This document shows, one piece after another, positions 28,313 through 36,416 of a stretch of DNA of 64,000 bases. Made by a program: the position numbers and the translations under genes. The first letter of the stretch is position 1. Each line of letters begins with the position of its first letter. Source of the DNA: Chryseobacterium sp. H1D6B (lineage in GTDB: Bacteria > Bacteroidota > Bacteroidia > Flavobacteriales > Weeksellaceae). Location of the stretch: positions 3,410,001 through 3,474,000 of the forward strand of contig NZ_JARXVJ010000001.1 in assembly GCF_029892445.1 (NCBI RefSeq), read 5' to 3'. Under the pieces are notes generated by a model. That model did not search any database and had not been told where the DNA came from. It saw nothing but the letters and a program-made list of their open reading frames with translations.

Positions 28313-28624
28313 GGATTATGGACAGAGGTTTGTTTACAAATGCCGGTGTTGTCAGCACTTGCTGACGGATTTGAGGTGTACTTCATTACCGATGCATCAG
28401 AAGGTGCCAGTGTAGAAGCTCATCAAATGGCTGTTCAGCGGATGATCCAGGCCGGAGCTTTTCCTATAACGACTTGGTCATATGTAAGCGAACTGAATCG
28501 TGACTAGGGCCGTATGAAAACTGCCGAAGAAGTTACCAGATTGTTTGAAGAACATGGAGGCGGATTCGGACAGGGGCTTCGCTGGGAATGACAGCTGCTT
28601 AACCTTAAAGAAGGAACAAGATAA
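28313..28624 (+). pseudogene. YcaC-like isochorismatase-family hydrolase 3' fragment, two nonsense mutations
   Basis: In the same frame as the integrase fragment. GLWTEVCLQMPVLSALADG, then DASEGASVEAHQMAVQRMIQ and TTWSYVSELNRD match the C-terminal half of YcaC-type hydrolases, with the catalytic Cys in TEVC. A TAG at 28505-28507 then interrupts, but the frame continues as GRMKTAEEVTRLFEEHGGG, FGQGLRWE, a TGA (28589-28591), QLLNLKEGTR and a TAA at 28622-28624. Both stops lie where the family usually has Trp (DWGR and EWQLL), so both look like TGG-to-stop changes. The 5' half is gone. It is a dead gene fused to a dead integrase end. Confidence 0.75.
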
Positions 28625-28747
28625 CTGCTCCCATCTTTTGAGGTTTCTCTGATTCTTTATAAATTAAGCTTATTATTTATCCTGATATTATAGCAAACAT
28701 ACTTGTTGTATCGGTTATTATAACCTATTTTGGGTTATTTGTTTCAT

Positions 28748-30250
28748 TTATTTAGGACTAATAAGTTTCTTAGTAAATTCAAGTTCTGGATCATAACCCG
28801 CCATTTTGTCTTTTATCGTTGGGGATATATTGTAATCAGGAATCACACCGTGATCTTTGTATTTATAGTCTTTTACAGCCATTGAATATTTCATTAGCGG
28901 AATTCCAATTTGCAACAATGAATTTGGCAGAGTTAATATTGGAACGGATCCAGAGCAATTTCCATAATATCCGCCTCCACTTTCTTCACCGATAAAAACA
29001 GCAGAAGTGTAGCTGTGCAGCATGGAAAGGCATTCAGATGTTGTTGAAAAACAGTTGCCGTCAATCAGAATAAATAGTTTTCCTGAATAATACGGTGTGC
29101 TATTTTTTTGTACCCCAAGGTTAGGATGATCTGTAACATTATAAGTTCCCGCATCGTTGATTTTGACTGCATCCTCCGGAATTTCTAAGTCAGGCTGGTC
29201 CGTATATTTTACAAAACTAAATTTAGTTTTATTAATAAGTAAAGAACTATAATATGTAAATTCATGATCTATAAAGTATGAAAATAGAATTTTGCCATAC
29301 TCATCCGTTCCGCCGCCATTGCCTCTTAGATCGAGAATGAGGTTTTTCACTCCTTTGGAATTAATTGTTTCAAAGGATGATTTCAATAATGCACTGAAAT
29401 CCATTTTACTGCTCTTGTAATCTGATTTATTAAAACTTTTTACTTTCAGGTATGCGGTCGACAAATTTAGAAGTTTAAACTCCGCTGGCAATTGGCTAAC
29501 TCCAGGATATTTACTTTTTCGGATTTTTAAAAGATTTTCATAGACTATTCCTTTTAGAATAGAGTTTTTTGCTGAATTTTTATTGAATGGTATATACTTT
29601 ATTTTATAGTTTTCTGTATATCCTTGAAGATTAAATAAATATTGGGTCAGTAATCCGCTGTATTCTAGCCGCTTGTATTTATTAGTTTCATTGTTGCCAT
29701 CTGAAGTGCAGATGTTCATAATCTCGGCAATGAGAGAGGAAACTGGCTGGCCATTTATAGAAATTATCTCTGCTCCTAATAATTCTTTATCACTCAGGGT
29801 TGAATAATTTTTTTGAACATACATTTTTTGACCAGAAATAAATGCTTGGAAAGGTATCGTACACGGATTTTTTTCCAATTTGTCAAGTGTGTTTTTTGTT
29901 GGAAAAACATCCATATGACCATCATGAAGCTGCATAACAATCTTACTTAGGAACAAAAAGAAATCCCCTTCAGACATTTCATTCTGAATCTGTTTTTCAG
30001 ATGTATCAAATATAGAGTCTGTATTTTTTTTTGATTGGTACATGCTCATTCCCGGATATCCTTCTTCAAGAGAGGATCTCAATATTTGAAAATCCTGTCG
30101 CAATTTTTCTGGAGGAATCATACTTTCTTTTATGTCTTTTTGGGCAGGTGATAATGCAGATAAAAAAACAAACATTACAGATAAAATAGTTTTTAAGTTT
30201 ACTGCTCTAATCTTAAATTTTACAATTGGTATTGTTATTATATTTTTCAT
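28748..30250 (-). CDS. S41 family serine peptidase (C-terminal processing peptidase-like), secreted
   Basis: 500 residues. A hydrophobic N-terminal segment (LKTILSVMFVFLSALSPAQ) acts as a signal peptide. A PDZ-like part is visible (LLGAEIISINGQPVSSLI), and the S41 core holds NLILDLRGNGGG and LFILIDGNCFSTTSECLSM near residue 400; the Ser cluster includes the expected nucleophile. GEESGGGYYGNCSG completes the fold. Such proteins cleave peptides in the periplasm or at the surface. It is the last gene of the ECF sigma / anti-sigma set, 189 bases after the small membrane protein, and may be its regulated effector. Confidence 0.8.
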   Translation of the reverse strand: MKNIITIPIVKFKIRAVNLKTILSVMFVFLSALSPAQKDIKESMIPPEKLRQDFQILRSSLEEGYPGMSMYQSKKNTDSIFDTSEKQIQNEMSEGDFFLFLSKIVMQLHDGHMDVFPTKNTLDKLEKNPCTIPFQAFISGQKMYVQKNYSTLSDKELLGAEIISINGQPVSSLIAEIMNICTSDGNNETNKYKRLEYSGLLTQYLFNLQGYTENYKIKYIPFNKNSAKNSILKGIVYENLLKIRKSKYPGVSQLPAEFKLLNLSTAYLKVKSFNKSDYKSSKMDFSALLKSSFETINSKGVKNLILDLRGNGGGTDEYGKILFSYFIDHEFTYYSSLLINKTKFSFVKYTDQPDLEIPEDAVKINDAGTYNVTDHPNLGVQKNSTPYYSGKLFILIDGNCFSTTSECLSMLHSYTSAVFIGEESGGGYYGNCSGSVPILTLPNSLLQIGIPLMKYSMAVKDYKYKDHGVIPDYNISPTIKDKMAGYDPELEFTKKLISPK

Positions 30251-30439
30251 TTTTTCTATTTAATTAGTGATCATTTATATGTTTCTGTTTTTTCAAAATA
30301 GCCAATATTCTCTTGTAACAATTAATTAGTTTAATTGATTAAATGAATTAAATAGTCGAAAAGAGAGGAAGCGATATTGAAATTATCGGGTGTAATTGAG
30401 ATTCACTTATGAAAAATGAATGCCTTATTGAGTACCGTT

Positions 30440-30871
30440 TTAATTATTTTGTTTATCCGTATACTTTAAAAAGAAGTAATAAATCAGAAAACTTGCGGAT
30501 ACACAAAACGTCATAATTGCTACAGAATGAATGCCTAAAGGAAGGGTGTAATTAATAATTGTAAGAGCAATTCCCACCGCTGCTAAAAGAATTGACCACT
30601 TAATAGTTGAATTTTTGTTTCTAGTTGTGCCGTCTTCTAAAATAGCTTTAATTATATTTTCAGAAAGCCCGTTGTCAATTAATTTGTTTTTAAGGCGGTA
30701 GTCCATCCAGCGTTTTATGATACCTAAAATAGTAAATGCAATTAGGGAAATTGAAATTATAATTCCAATCATTACTTGAATATCTTTGTCTATAATTGGA
30801 ATGCTGTCATTTTGTGTACTGCCAACGAATGTTGAGGCATTAGTAATGGCAGTTAAGAATGATGTTCTCAT
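30440..30871 (-). CDS. Small membrane protein (DUF6249-like)
   Basis: 143 residues with three hydrophobic helices (about 33-52, 90-107 and 115-134). The cytoplasmic stretch KLIDNGLSENIIKAILEDG followed by a KW-started helix fits the DUF6249 pattern in Bacteroidetes, commonly found next to ECF sigma and anti-sigma genes. No catalytic residues. It lies 60 bases downstream of the anti-sigma gene on the same strand. Confidence 0.6.
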   Translation of the reverse strand: MRTSFLTAITNASTFVGSTQNDSIPIIDKDIQVMIGIIISISLIAFTILGIIKRWMDYRLKNKLIDNGLSENIIKAILEDGTTRNKNSTIKWSILLAAVGIALTIINYTLPLGIHSVAIMTFCVSASFLIYYFFLKYTDKQNN

Positions 30872-30931
30872 TTTTTTAAGTTTAGTTATACTATATTAGA
30901 CAGGACGCCTTGATTAATGTTGCAAAAAAAA

Positions 30932-31369
30932 TCAATAAAAATTCATTTTATTTTGATAATTTTTATTCATATCAATATATATGTAAATGGAAATTAGAAT
31001 AATTGTTACCAAAATGAGAGAAAATTGTATCGCAGAAATCCCAGTAAAAACAGTTGGGAAATACTTGTTGGTGAAATAAATCAAAATTGACAAGGCGGTT
31101 ATTGAAACACCTGATAATAGCGCAATTAAATATTTATCAAATAAAAAATTTTGTTTTTCAGGTAACTGCTGCATCACTAAATTTGCAATGTCAAATTCAA
31201 AAATCGAATTGGGTTCATTCTTTAGTACAGCAAATAATGATTCATATATCTCAACTTCTGATTTGCATTTTTGACAGTGATTAACATGCTCAATTATATT
31301 GAAATCACAATCATCTTTATGCAATACATATTGTTGAATTTCTAGTTCATTTAAATGTTTGTTTTTCAT
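30932..31369 (-). CDS. Anti-sigma factor with zinc-finger motif
   Basis: 145 residues. The N-terminus has the H-x3-C-x2-C pattern of the anti-sigma zinc-finger (H30-V-N-H-C-Q-K-C). Two transmembrane helices follow (about 80-100 and 110-133). Its start overlaps the sigma factor stop by four bases (ATGA), the standard sigma/anti-sigma arrangement. It should bind and hold the sigma factor at the inner membrane until a signal releases it. Confidence 0.8.
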   Translation of the reverse strand: MKNKHLNELEIQQYVLHKDDCDFNIIEHVNHCQKCKSEVEIYESLFAVLKNEPNSIFEFDIANLVMQQLPEKQNFLFDKYLIALLSGVSITALSILIYFTNKYFPTVFTGISAIQFSLILVTIILISIYIYIDMNKNYQNKMNFY

Positions 31370-31968
31370 AACTCTTCTTTTTTATGGGTGAGTAATAAAC
31401 TTTCTTTAAGTGTTTTTCTGGCTCTGAATAAATAATTTTTCACCGTTCCTTCCGGAAGTTGAGTTATCTGAGATATTTCTATATAACTCAATTCTTCGTT
31501 ATGGTAAAGGTTGATTAAAACTTTATAGATTGGTGACAGTTTTTCTATTTCAACAGCTAAAATTTCTGAAAGTTCTTTTTGAAAAAATTGTTTTTCAGTT
31601 TCATTATCTAAGCTTATTTCATTGCTGAAATTTTCAAATGCTTCGTCTTGAGTTTCATTATCAGAATGATCCAGAAATGTTATTTTTTTCTTATTGAAAT
31701 AATTTAAGCAGGTATTATATGCTATTTGACCGATCCAGGTGGAAAGTTTTGATTGAAATTTAAAACTCTTAAGGTTTTTAAACGCCTTAAAATAGATGTC
31801 CTGAGCAATGTCATTTCTGTCCTCTTTATTTGCAATCATTTTGAAAACAATTTGTGCAACTAATCTTTCAGTATTTTTAATAATGATCGAAAACGTTTCC
31901 GTATTTCCACCTAATACTTTTTCAACTAAGTATTTGTCGGTAAAATTATTTTCGTTTTTATAATCCAT
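31366..31968 (-). CDS. ECF-type RNA polymerase sigma factor
   Basis: 200 residues. Region 2 is seen in EDRNDIAQDIYFKAFKNLKS, then FKFQSKLSTWIGQIAYNTCL; region 4 in LSYIEISQITQLPEGTVKNY followed by LFRARKTLKESL. The architecture is that of a two-domain extracytoplasmic-function sigma factor. Upstream lie a perfect 19-bp palindrome (32015-32033) and an orphan CRISPR-repeat-like element (32110-32150). It heads an operon with the anti-sigma, DUF6249-like and S41 peptidase genes and probably activates its own operon. Confidence 0.9.
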   Translation of the reverse strand: MDYKNENNFTDKYLVEKVLGGNTETFSIIIKNTERLVAQIVFKMIANKEDRNDIAQDIYFKAFKNLKSFKFQSKLSTWIGQIAYNTCLNYFNKKKITFLDHSDNETQDEAFENFSNEISLDNETEKQFFQKELSEILAVEIEKLSPIYKVLINLYHNEELSYIEISQITQLPEGTVKNYLFRARKTLKESLLLTHKKEEL

Positions 31969-32014
31969 CTGATTAATTAGACAAACATTGAAGAAATAAG
32001 TTGCAGAAATTTTT

Positions 32015-32033
32015 CTATATTTTCAAAATATAG
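32015..32033. promoter_or_regulatory. Perfect 19-bp palindrome upstream of the sigma gene
   Basis: CTATATTTT, a central C, then AAAATATAG. It sits 47 bases upstream of the sigma factor start codon and may be an operator or overlap the promoter (a TATATTTTG stretch reads on the minus strand). No factor can be named. Confidence 0.5.
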
Positions 32034-32109
32034 CAGTGTATATAAATTCGAATTACAACAAAAAAATTGTAAACTATGTCAATTTGCCAAGCTGTGCTTG
32101 AATATAATT

Positions 32110-32150
32110 CTTGGTAATCACGAAGATAATATTTTTGAAAGCAATTCAAG
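32110..32150. repeat. Orphan CRISPR-repeat-like element
   Basis: 41 bp: CTTGGTAATCACGAAGATAA, then TATTTTTGAAAGCAATTCAAG. The core is the array repeat with one base missing from the A/T run, and the ends have become CTTG/CAAG, still an inverted repeat. No second copy or spacer lies beside it. The minus strand keeps the part that pairs with the tracrRNA and the TATCTTCG box, here pointing at the sigma factor gene about 150 bases away. Confidence 0.75.
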
Positions 32151-32456
32151 CCGCGGCAAAAAAAAAGCTGGTACTATCTGAAAATGCTTTTCTCAAAAAT
32201 TATTTTCGCAAACTCAATTTATAAAGATCATCAATAGGCAATAGGTAAATTTGATTTAGATCCAGATTGTATTCTCTTTTTCAGTAATAAAATTCTTCAA
32301 AAATAATTGTTTCGTTCTTAATATCACTTTTATTAGAAGCAATATGGCTGACAAAATTTTTATATATGAAAATTTCTCTAACAAAAAAAAATCCTCATCA
32401 ATCACACATTCATTTTCATGACTTCAAATGAGTCTAAAGGTATCGAAAAAGCTTAT

Positions 32457-32494
32457 AAAGCCTGCAATTTTAAAACTACAGGCTTTTCTTTTTT
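32457..32494 (+). terminator. Terminator-like hairpin (copy 1 of a dispersed element)
   Basis: AAAGCCTG (32457-32464) pairs with CAGGCTTT (32479-32486) and is followed by a T-rich run. The sequence, including its loop, is repeated with one change at 62227-62262. No plus-strand gene ends here, so it may terminate an unrecognised small RNA. Confidence 0.6.
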
Positions 32495-32804
32495 CTATAC
32501 GAATGGATGAAATTTTCAAAAACACTTATAATTTTTGCGGAAGAATCGTGGCGCTTTTATTTTTTTTAATTGCCATGAATATGACCTTAAGGGAAGAATA
32601 ACCTGCCGGTACAATTAAGTACGAAAACGCCGCCAGAATACACCAGCCTTTGCTGTGATCTAGTTTTTTCAGTCTTAAATTTTGTATTTATTGTTTGATT
32701 AATTACGGGTCATATTATATGATTTCAGATTATTAAATTTTTTTCGGTTTTCCTGCAATCCATCAGGGGATATTACTTCAGTGTTATCGATTTATTTTCT
32801 GGCA

Positions 32805-33785
32805 TTATACTTTTTTGCCATATTCCGGACTTGGATATTCACCCGGTATTTTATAGCGGGTTGAGCTGCCTTTATGATACCAGGCACCTAAACCTGAAAT
32901 CATTAATGTCATATGATGTACAAAGTTTTTTACATCCCTTTGAATAGGACCGAATTCAGGCAGGCTGGTCTGTAATTCTACAAATTCACTGATATAATCA
33001 TCATGCATCTGCATTGCCTCAGTACAAGCTTCTTCCAATGAAATTTTGTATTGGTGTTTCATGACAAGTATGATATTGAGTACTTCTGTTTTCACAGCCA
33101 ATTCTTTTTCTATGGATGCAAAATCATTCTGGATAGCCATAATGCGGCACATCAGCATTTTCAGGCGCTTGATGACAGGATGTTTTGAAACAGAGTCCGG
33201 TGCAATAAAGCCCATCGACGGTTCTACAGGGTCACCATATGGATACATAGAGATTGAATATTCACGAATGAGAAGCAGATTGCTTAATGTTGGAAATTCT
33301 TGTTTTAATTTGTAGGGTGTTTCTTCCATAATTCCATAAGTTGTGTAGTCATAGAAAGACTCTGCCCAGCGTTGAAACCAATTGTTGTTAACATAAGGAC
33401 GGAATTCATCTCTGCTCAAGGCAACCTGTCTTAGTAATCCGATGTCATCAGGTCTAGGGTTTTCACCCAGCATCACATCCATAATATGATCTCTGATAGG
33501 AGCTAATTCTTTTATAGGACAGACCTCATAATAATCGTCATATAGTGTTAGCCAGACCATAAATCTTGCAATGGGTCTCATCTGTTCCATCGTTTGGACA
33601 GCAGGAAACATATACGATGCGGCTTGTACCAAACCATGCTTTTTGTATTTGGTTCTCGTTGCTTCGGACATAAAGAGATAATCTGTATTGATCCAGCTAT
33701 TCTGTTCTTCATAAAATGATTCTGCAAAAGGGGCTATTTTATAGTCCCAGGGATATTGTAAAACAGGAACATCTGATTGTTTCAT
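32805..33785 (-). CDS. Class I terpene synthase (type A, locus B)
   Basis: 326 residues. Metal motif LYDDYYE (D83, D84, E87), NSE motif N220-D-F-A-S224-I-E-K-E228 and RY pair R310-Y311: a complete, probably active enzyme. Most similar in this window to the 43214-44242 enzyme (shared REYSI/RKYSI, MYPYGD/MWPYGD and HPVIKR/HPIIQR blocks). The N-terminus has VLQYPWDYKIAPFAE. It lies 41 bases downstream of the type B remnant (33827-33889), the same order as in loci A and C. Expression is probably driven from the conserved upstream region at about 33900-34130. The product is unknown. Confidence 0.9.
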   Translation of the reverse strand: MKQSDVPVLQYPWDYKIAPFAESFYEEQNSWINTDYLFMSEATRTKYKKHGLVQAASYMFPAVQTMEQMRPIARFMVWLTLYDDYYEVCPIKELAPIRDHIMDVMLGENPRPDDIGLLRQVALSRDEFRPYVNNNWFQRWAESFYDYTTYGIMEETPYKLKQEFPTLSNLLLIREYSISMYPYGDPVEPSMGFIAPDSVSKHPVIKRLKMLMCRIMAIQNDFASIEKELAVKTEVLNIILVMKHQYKISLEEACTEAMQMHDDYISEFVELQTSLPEFGPIQRDVKNFVHHMTLMISGLGAWYHKGSSTRYKIPGEYPSPEYGKKV

Positions 33786-33826
33786 TATTATTTATTTTAG
33801 ATTAAAAAATATTTATGCTTATTGTC

Positions 33827-33889
33827 TTATCGAATATGATTCAGTTTTTCTTTTAGCTTTGCCGTACTACTAAAATTTTCAATTTTCAT
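33827..33889 (-). pseudogene. Type B terpene synthase remnant: in-frame internal deletion leaving 20 codons
   Basis: The minus-strand frame reads MKIENFSSTAKLKEKLNHIR and a stop. The first part matches the start of the type B synthases (MDNENFSTL at 6223, MNNENFNTL at 45980). The last part matches their ends (ELKAKLNQVQ and ELKDTLKKI). About 950 bases coding for the entire catalytic domain are missing without a change of frame. The DNA just upstream is homologous to that upstream of the intact type B gene at 45980, and the type A gene follows as in locus A. The remnant may still provide a translated leader for the downstream gene. Confidence 0.75.
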
Positions 33890-34650
33890 AATTGTGATAG
33901 CTTTGATACTAATATAAATTATATTTAAGTACAACATGATAATATTTCACATAAATTTGATTTTTTAATTATAATTGAGTAGTAATTATAGTGTTAAAAG
34001 ACATTTAAGACTACTTGTGTTTTATTTATACAAATAGGATTTAGGATATCTTGCGTTGTTTTGAGTAGTTTTGAGATTGTTTTTTTGATAGAAGAGATCA
34101 TCAAAATTTGAAATTAATCCGTGGCAGGCGAAAATTTGATTTTTTTTCTATAAATAAAGAATTCCTATCATAATATAACTTCCAATTTTGATATTTTTTA
34201 ATTCTAAAAATAAAAATTATTAGATAGGCAGCTAAGAATGAGGTTGCCGGGTTTATAGTATGTGTGAATATTTGAAGGTAAAGCAAAGCTTCCAATTATT
34301 TGAGAATTGAAAGAAGATTAAAGAGATAAGAAGCTTTTTGTTTGTATTCTGTGAAAATCCCCTCCATTTTCTCATCATTTACAACTATAAAAGTTTGGAA
34401 ACAATATTTTAAAGGAGGGAGACACATTAAAATTCTGCCTTTTACTTATTTTTATTGTATCAATAAAAGTCTTTCCTAAATTCAATCCTGTTAATTCTTG
34501 GTTGTAATGTGGCCATTCTAGTTGCCTTTTCTGGTTAAGAAAAACTATAATAGCAAGGCCATATTGAAACAAAATTTTTATTAAGAAGAAATATTTGTTG
34601 GAAAACTATGGAGAATGAAATGTATAAAATTCATTTCAACAATTCAGGAA
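33890..34650. other. Upstream region of terpene locus B, no gene
   Basis: The first 240 bases are homologous to the DNA upstream of locus C (see 34051-34082). The rest (34130-34650) is AT-rich with only short, unsupported frames on both strands. Confidence 0.6.
34051..34082 (-). promoter_or_regulatory. Phased direct repeats upstream of terpene locus B
   Basis: TTTGAG occurs at 34060 and 34070, exactly 10 bp apart, within GTTGTTTTGAGTAGTTTTGA. The same arrangement, with more copies, lies upstream of locus C (46141-46177), in homologous flanks that include GATCATCAAAAT. On the minus strand a conserved TGTATAAATAA lies about 25 bases closer to the gene in both loci and may be the promoter. This is probably an activator-binding region. 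Confidence 0.55.
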
Positions 34651-35229
34651 CTAAATATTTTTAATGATTTTTGCGGGAATACCGCCTGCTATAGTATTGT
34701 CTAAAACATCTTTGCTGACAACAGAACCGGCCGCCACTACAGCATTTTCCCCAATGGTTACACCAGGCAGGATTGTTGCATTAGCGCCGATCCATGCATT
34801 CTTTTTAATATGTATTGGTGCTGTTATTAGAGACTGTCTATTTTCTGTTTCAACTGGATGTCCTTCTGTCAATAAGCTTACTTTTGGAGCTATTAATACA
34901 TTCTCTTCTATAATTATACCGCCTAGATCAAGAAATACGCAGTCGAAATTGATGAAAACATTTTTCCCGATGGTTATATTCTTGCCGTAATTAATATACA
35001 GCGGTGTAAAAACAGTAGTACTTTCATCCACACTTTCACCAATTATTCTACTTAATAATTTCCTGATTTCTGAAGGATCAGATGAATTGTTCATCAATAC
35101 AAGCAGTGCTTTAGTGGCAAATGCAGCTTCCCGCAATCGGTAAGCCTGCGGATCGTTAGAAGAGACTGTTTTTTCGTTTTTTAACCGTTCAAATATATCT
35201 TCTTTAGGATCGTTATCTAATCTTTTCAT
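34651..35229 (-). CDS. Maltose/galactoside O-acetyltransferase-like hexapeptide transferase
   Basis: 192 residues. The left-handed beta-helix repeats are clear ([45 protein letters not shown]), with the catalytic His in LLTEGHPVE (H124) and the usual end [12 protein letters not shown]. The family (NodL, LacA, Maa) transfers acetyl from acetyl-CoA to sugars or other hydroxyls in the cytoplasm. The N-terminal helical part fits the Maa/Mac domain only loosely, so substrate use may differ. It follows the hydrolase gene by 43 bases on the same strand, probably in one operon. Confidence 0.85.
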   Translation of the reverse strand: MKRLDNDPKEDIFERLKNEKTVSSNDPQAYRLREAAFATKALLVLMNNSSDPSEIRKLLSRIIGESVDESTTVFTPLYINYGKNITIGKNVFINFDCVFLDLGGIIIEENVLIAPKVSLLTEGHPVETENRQSLITAPIHIKKNAWIGANATILPGVTIGENAVVAAGSVVSKDVLDNTIAGGIPAKIIKNI

Positions 35230-35272
35230 TGATTTATAGTAAAGAATGTTGAATTATTGAGAAATCTCATTT

Positions 35273-36328
35273 CTATTTTAAATTGGCAGTAAAAAAATCT
35301 TTGAGCTTATTAAAAGGAATTTTATCTAATTGATCATATAAATCAACATGCACTGTACCGGGGATGATCATTAATTCTTTGGGTTCAGCAGCGGCTTTAT
35401 AGGCATCTTCACTAAAATATCTTGAATGTGCATTTTCTCCCGCAATGATTAATATCGGCCTCGGTGAGATCTCTTTGATATAAGTGAGAATTGGCATATT
35501 CATAAAGGAAAGCGGAGATGTAGCAGTCCATGAAGAATTTGAATTTATCGAACGCGGATGAAACCCTCGGGGAGTTTTATAATAATCAAAGTATTCCTTT
35601 ACAAATTGAGGTTCATTACCCGTTAATTTATCCGGTAGATTGTTTGAGGAAGGAGCAAATGTTTTATTCTCAGCGTCTTTCCAGCGCTGCAGGCTTAATT
35701 CTTCAAGGTTTTGCGCGCGTTGTCCAGGAGTTATGATGTCGTTATAGCCTTTTGACATTACTCTGGTCATGTCATACATGCTTGTCACTGCCACCGCTTT
35801 GATACGTTTGTCAACTGCCGATGCATTTAAGGCAAATCCCGCGAAACCACAGATGCCTATAATGCCAATTTTGCTTCTGTCTATATTTTTCTGCACACCC
35901 AAAAAGTCTACCGCAGCACTAAAGTCTTCGGTATTAATGTCAGGGGACGCTACATTGTGCGGCTCACCACCGCTTTCACCGGTATACGAAGGATCAAAAG
36001 CCAGGGCGATAAATCCTCGTTCCGCCATTTGATTAGCATAAAGCCCTGAAGATTGTTCTTTTACTGCACCAAAAGGACCGCTTACTGCCAATGCTGAAAA
36101 AACTCTGCTGTCATAGTTTTTGGGCACATATAGATCTCCTGAAAGCATAATGCCGTAGCGGTTTTTGAATCTTACTTTTTTACGTGTTACTTTATCACTT
36201 AATGGAAAAGTGTAATGAGCTGCTGAAGGATTCATTTTCTTGGAATTTTGTTTTAGCTGTACATTTTGTGCGAATGTCCGGCCTATGAAAAAGAAGGACA
36301 AAACCATTAATACTGCTGCTGTTTTCAT
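35273..36328 (-). CDS. Secreted alpha/beta hydrolase (dienelactone hydrolase-like)
   Basis: 351 residues. Signal peptide KTAAVLMVLSFFFIGRTFAQ. Fold landmarks: LSGDLYVPKNYDS, ALAVSGPFGAVKEQSSG, IALAFDPSYTGESGG, the nucleophile elbow GIIGICGFAG with Cys160 where Ser is usual, and the catalytic His in IPGTVHVDLY. A Cys nucleophile is typical of dienelactone hydrolases and YcjY-like proteins. The substrate is unknown and the protein should be periplasmic. Divided by 88 bases from the AraC regulator upstream on the same strand, which probably controls it. Confidence 0.75.
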   Translation of the reverse strand: MKTAAVLMVLSFFFIGRTFAQNVQLKQNSKKMNPSAAHYTFPLSDKVTRKKVRFKNRYGIMLSGDLYVPKNYDSRVFSALAVSGPFGAVKEQSSGLYANQMAERGFIALAFDPSYTGESGGEPHNVASPDINTEDFSAAVDFLGVQKNIDRSKIGIIGICGFAGFALNASAVDKRIKAVAVTSMYDMTRVMSKGYNDIITPGQRAQNLEELSLQRWKDAENKTFAPSSNNLPDKLTGNEPQFVKEYFDYYKTPRGFHPRSINSNSSWTATSPLSFMNMPILTYIKEISPRPILIIAGENAHSRYFSEDAYKAAAEPKELMIIPGTVHVDLYDQLDKIPFNKLKDFFTANLK

Positions 36329-36416
36329 ATCTGGATTACATTTATAATTACAGATACAAAGTTAGAGGAGAATGAAAGGGCAGAAGTAACGAATATCAAA
36401 CCGAAAATTAAGAATT

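Larger units (their letters stand above)
31969..32804. other. Intergenic region upstream of the sigma operon
   Basis: It holds a palindrome (32015-32033), an orphan repeat-like element (32110-32150) and a terminator-like hairpin (32457-32494). From 32690 down to the stop at 32526-32528, one minus-strand frame reads like the end of a small membrane protein (LDHSKGWCILAAFSYLIVPA, then GYSSLKVIFMAIKKNKSA). No start codon precedes it before a stop. It may be a remnant; confidence in that is low. Confidence 0.45.

Noticed and set aside
34375..34572. 65-codon minus-strand frame in the region upstream of terpene locus B
   Set aside because: No motif, no plausible start region and no neighbour linked to it; treated as chance.
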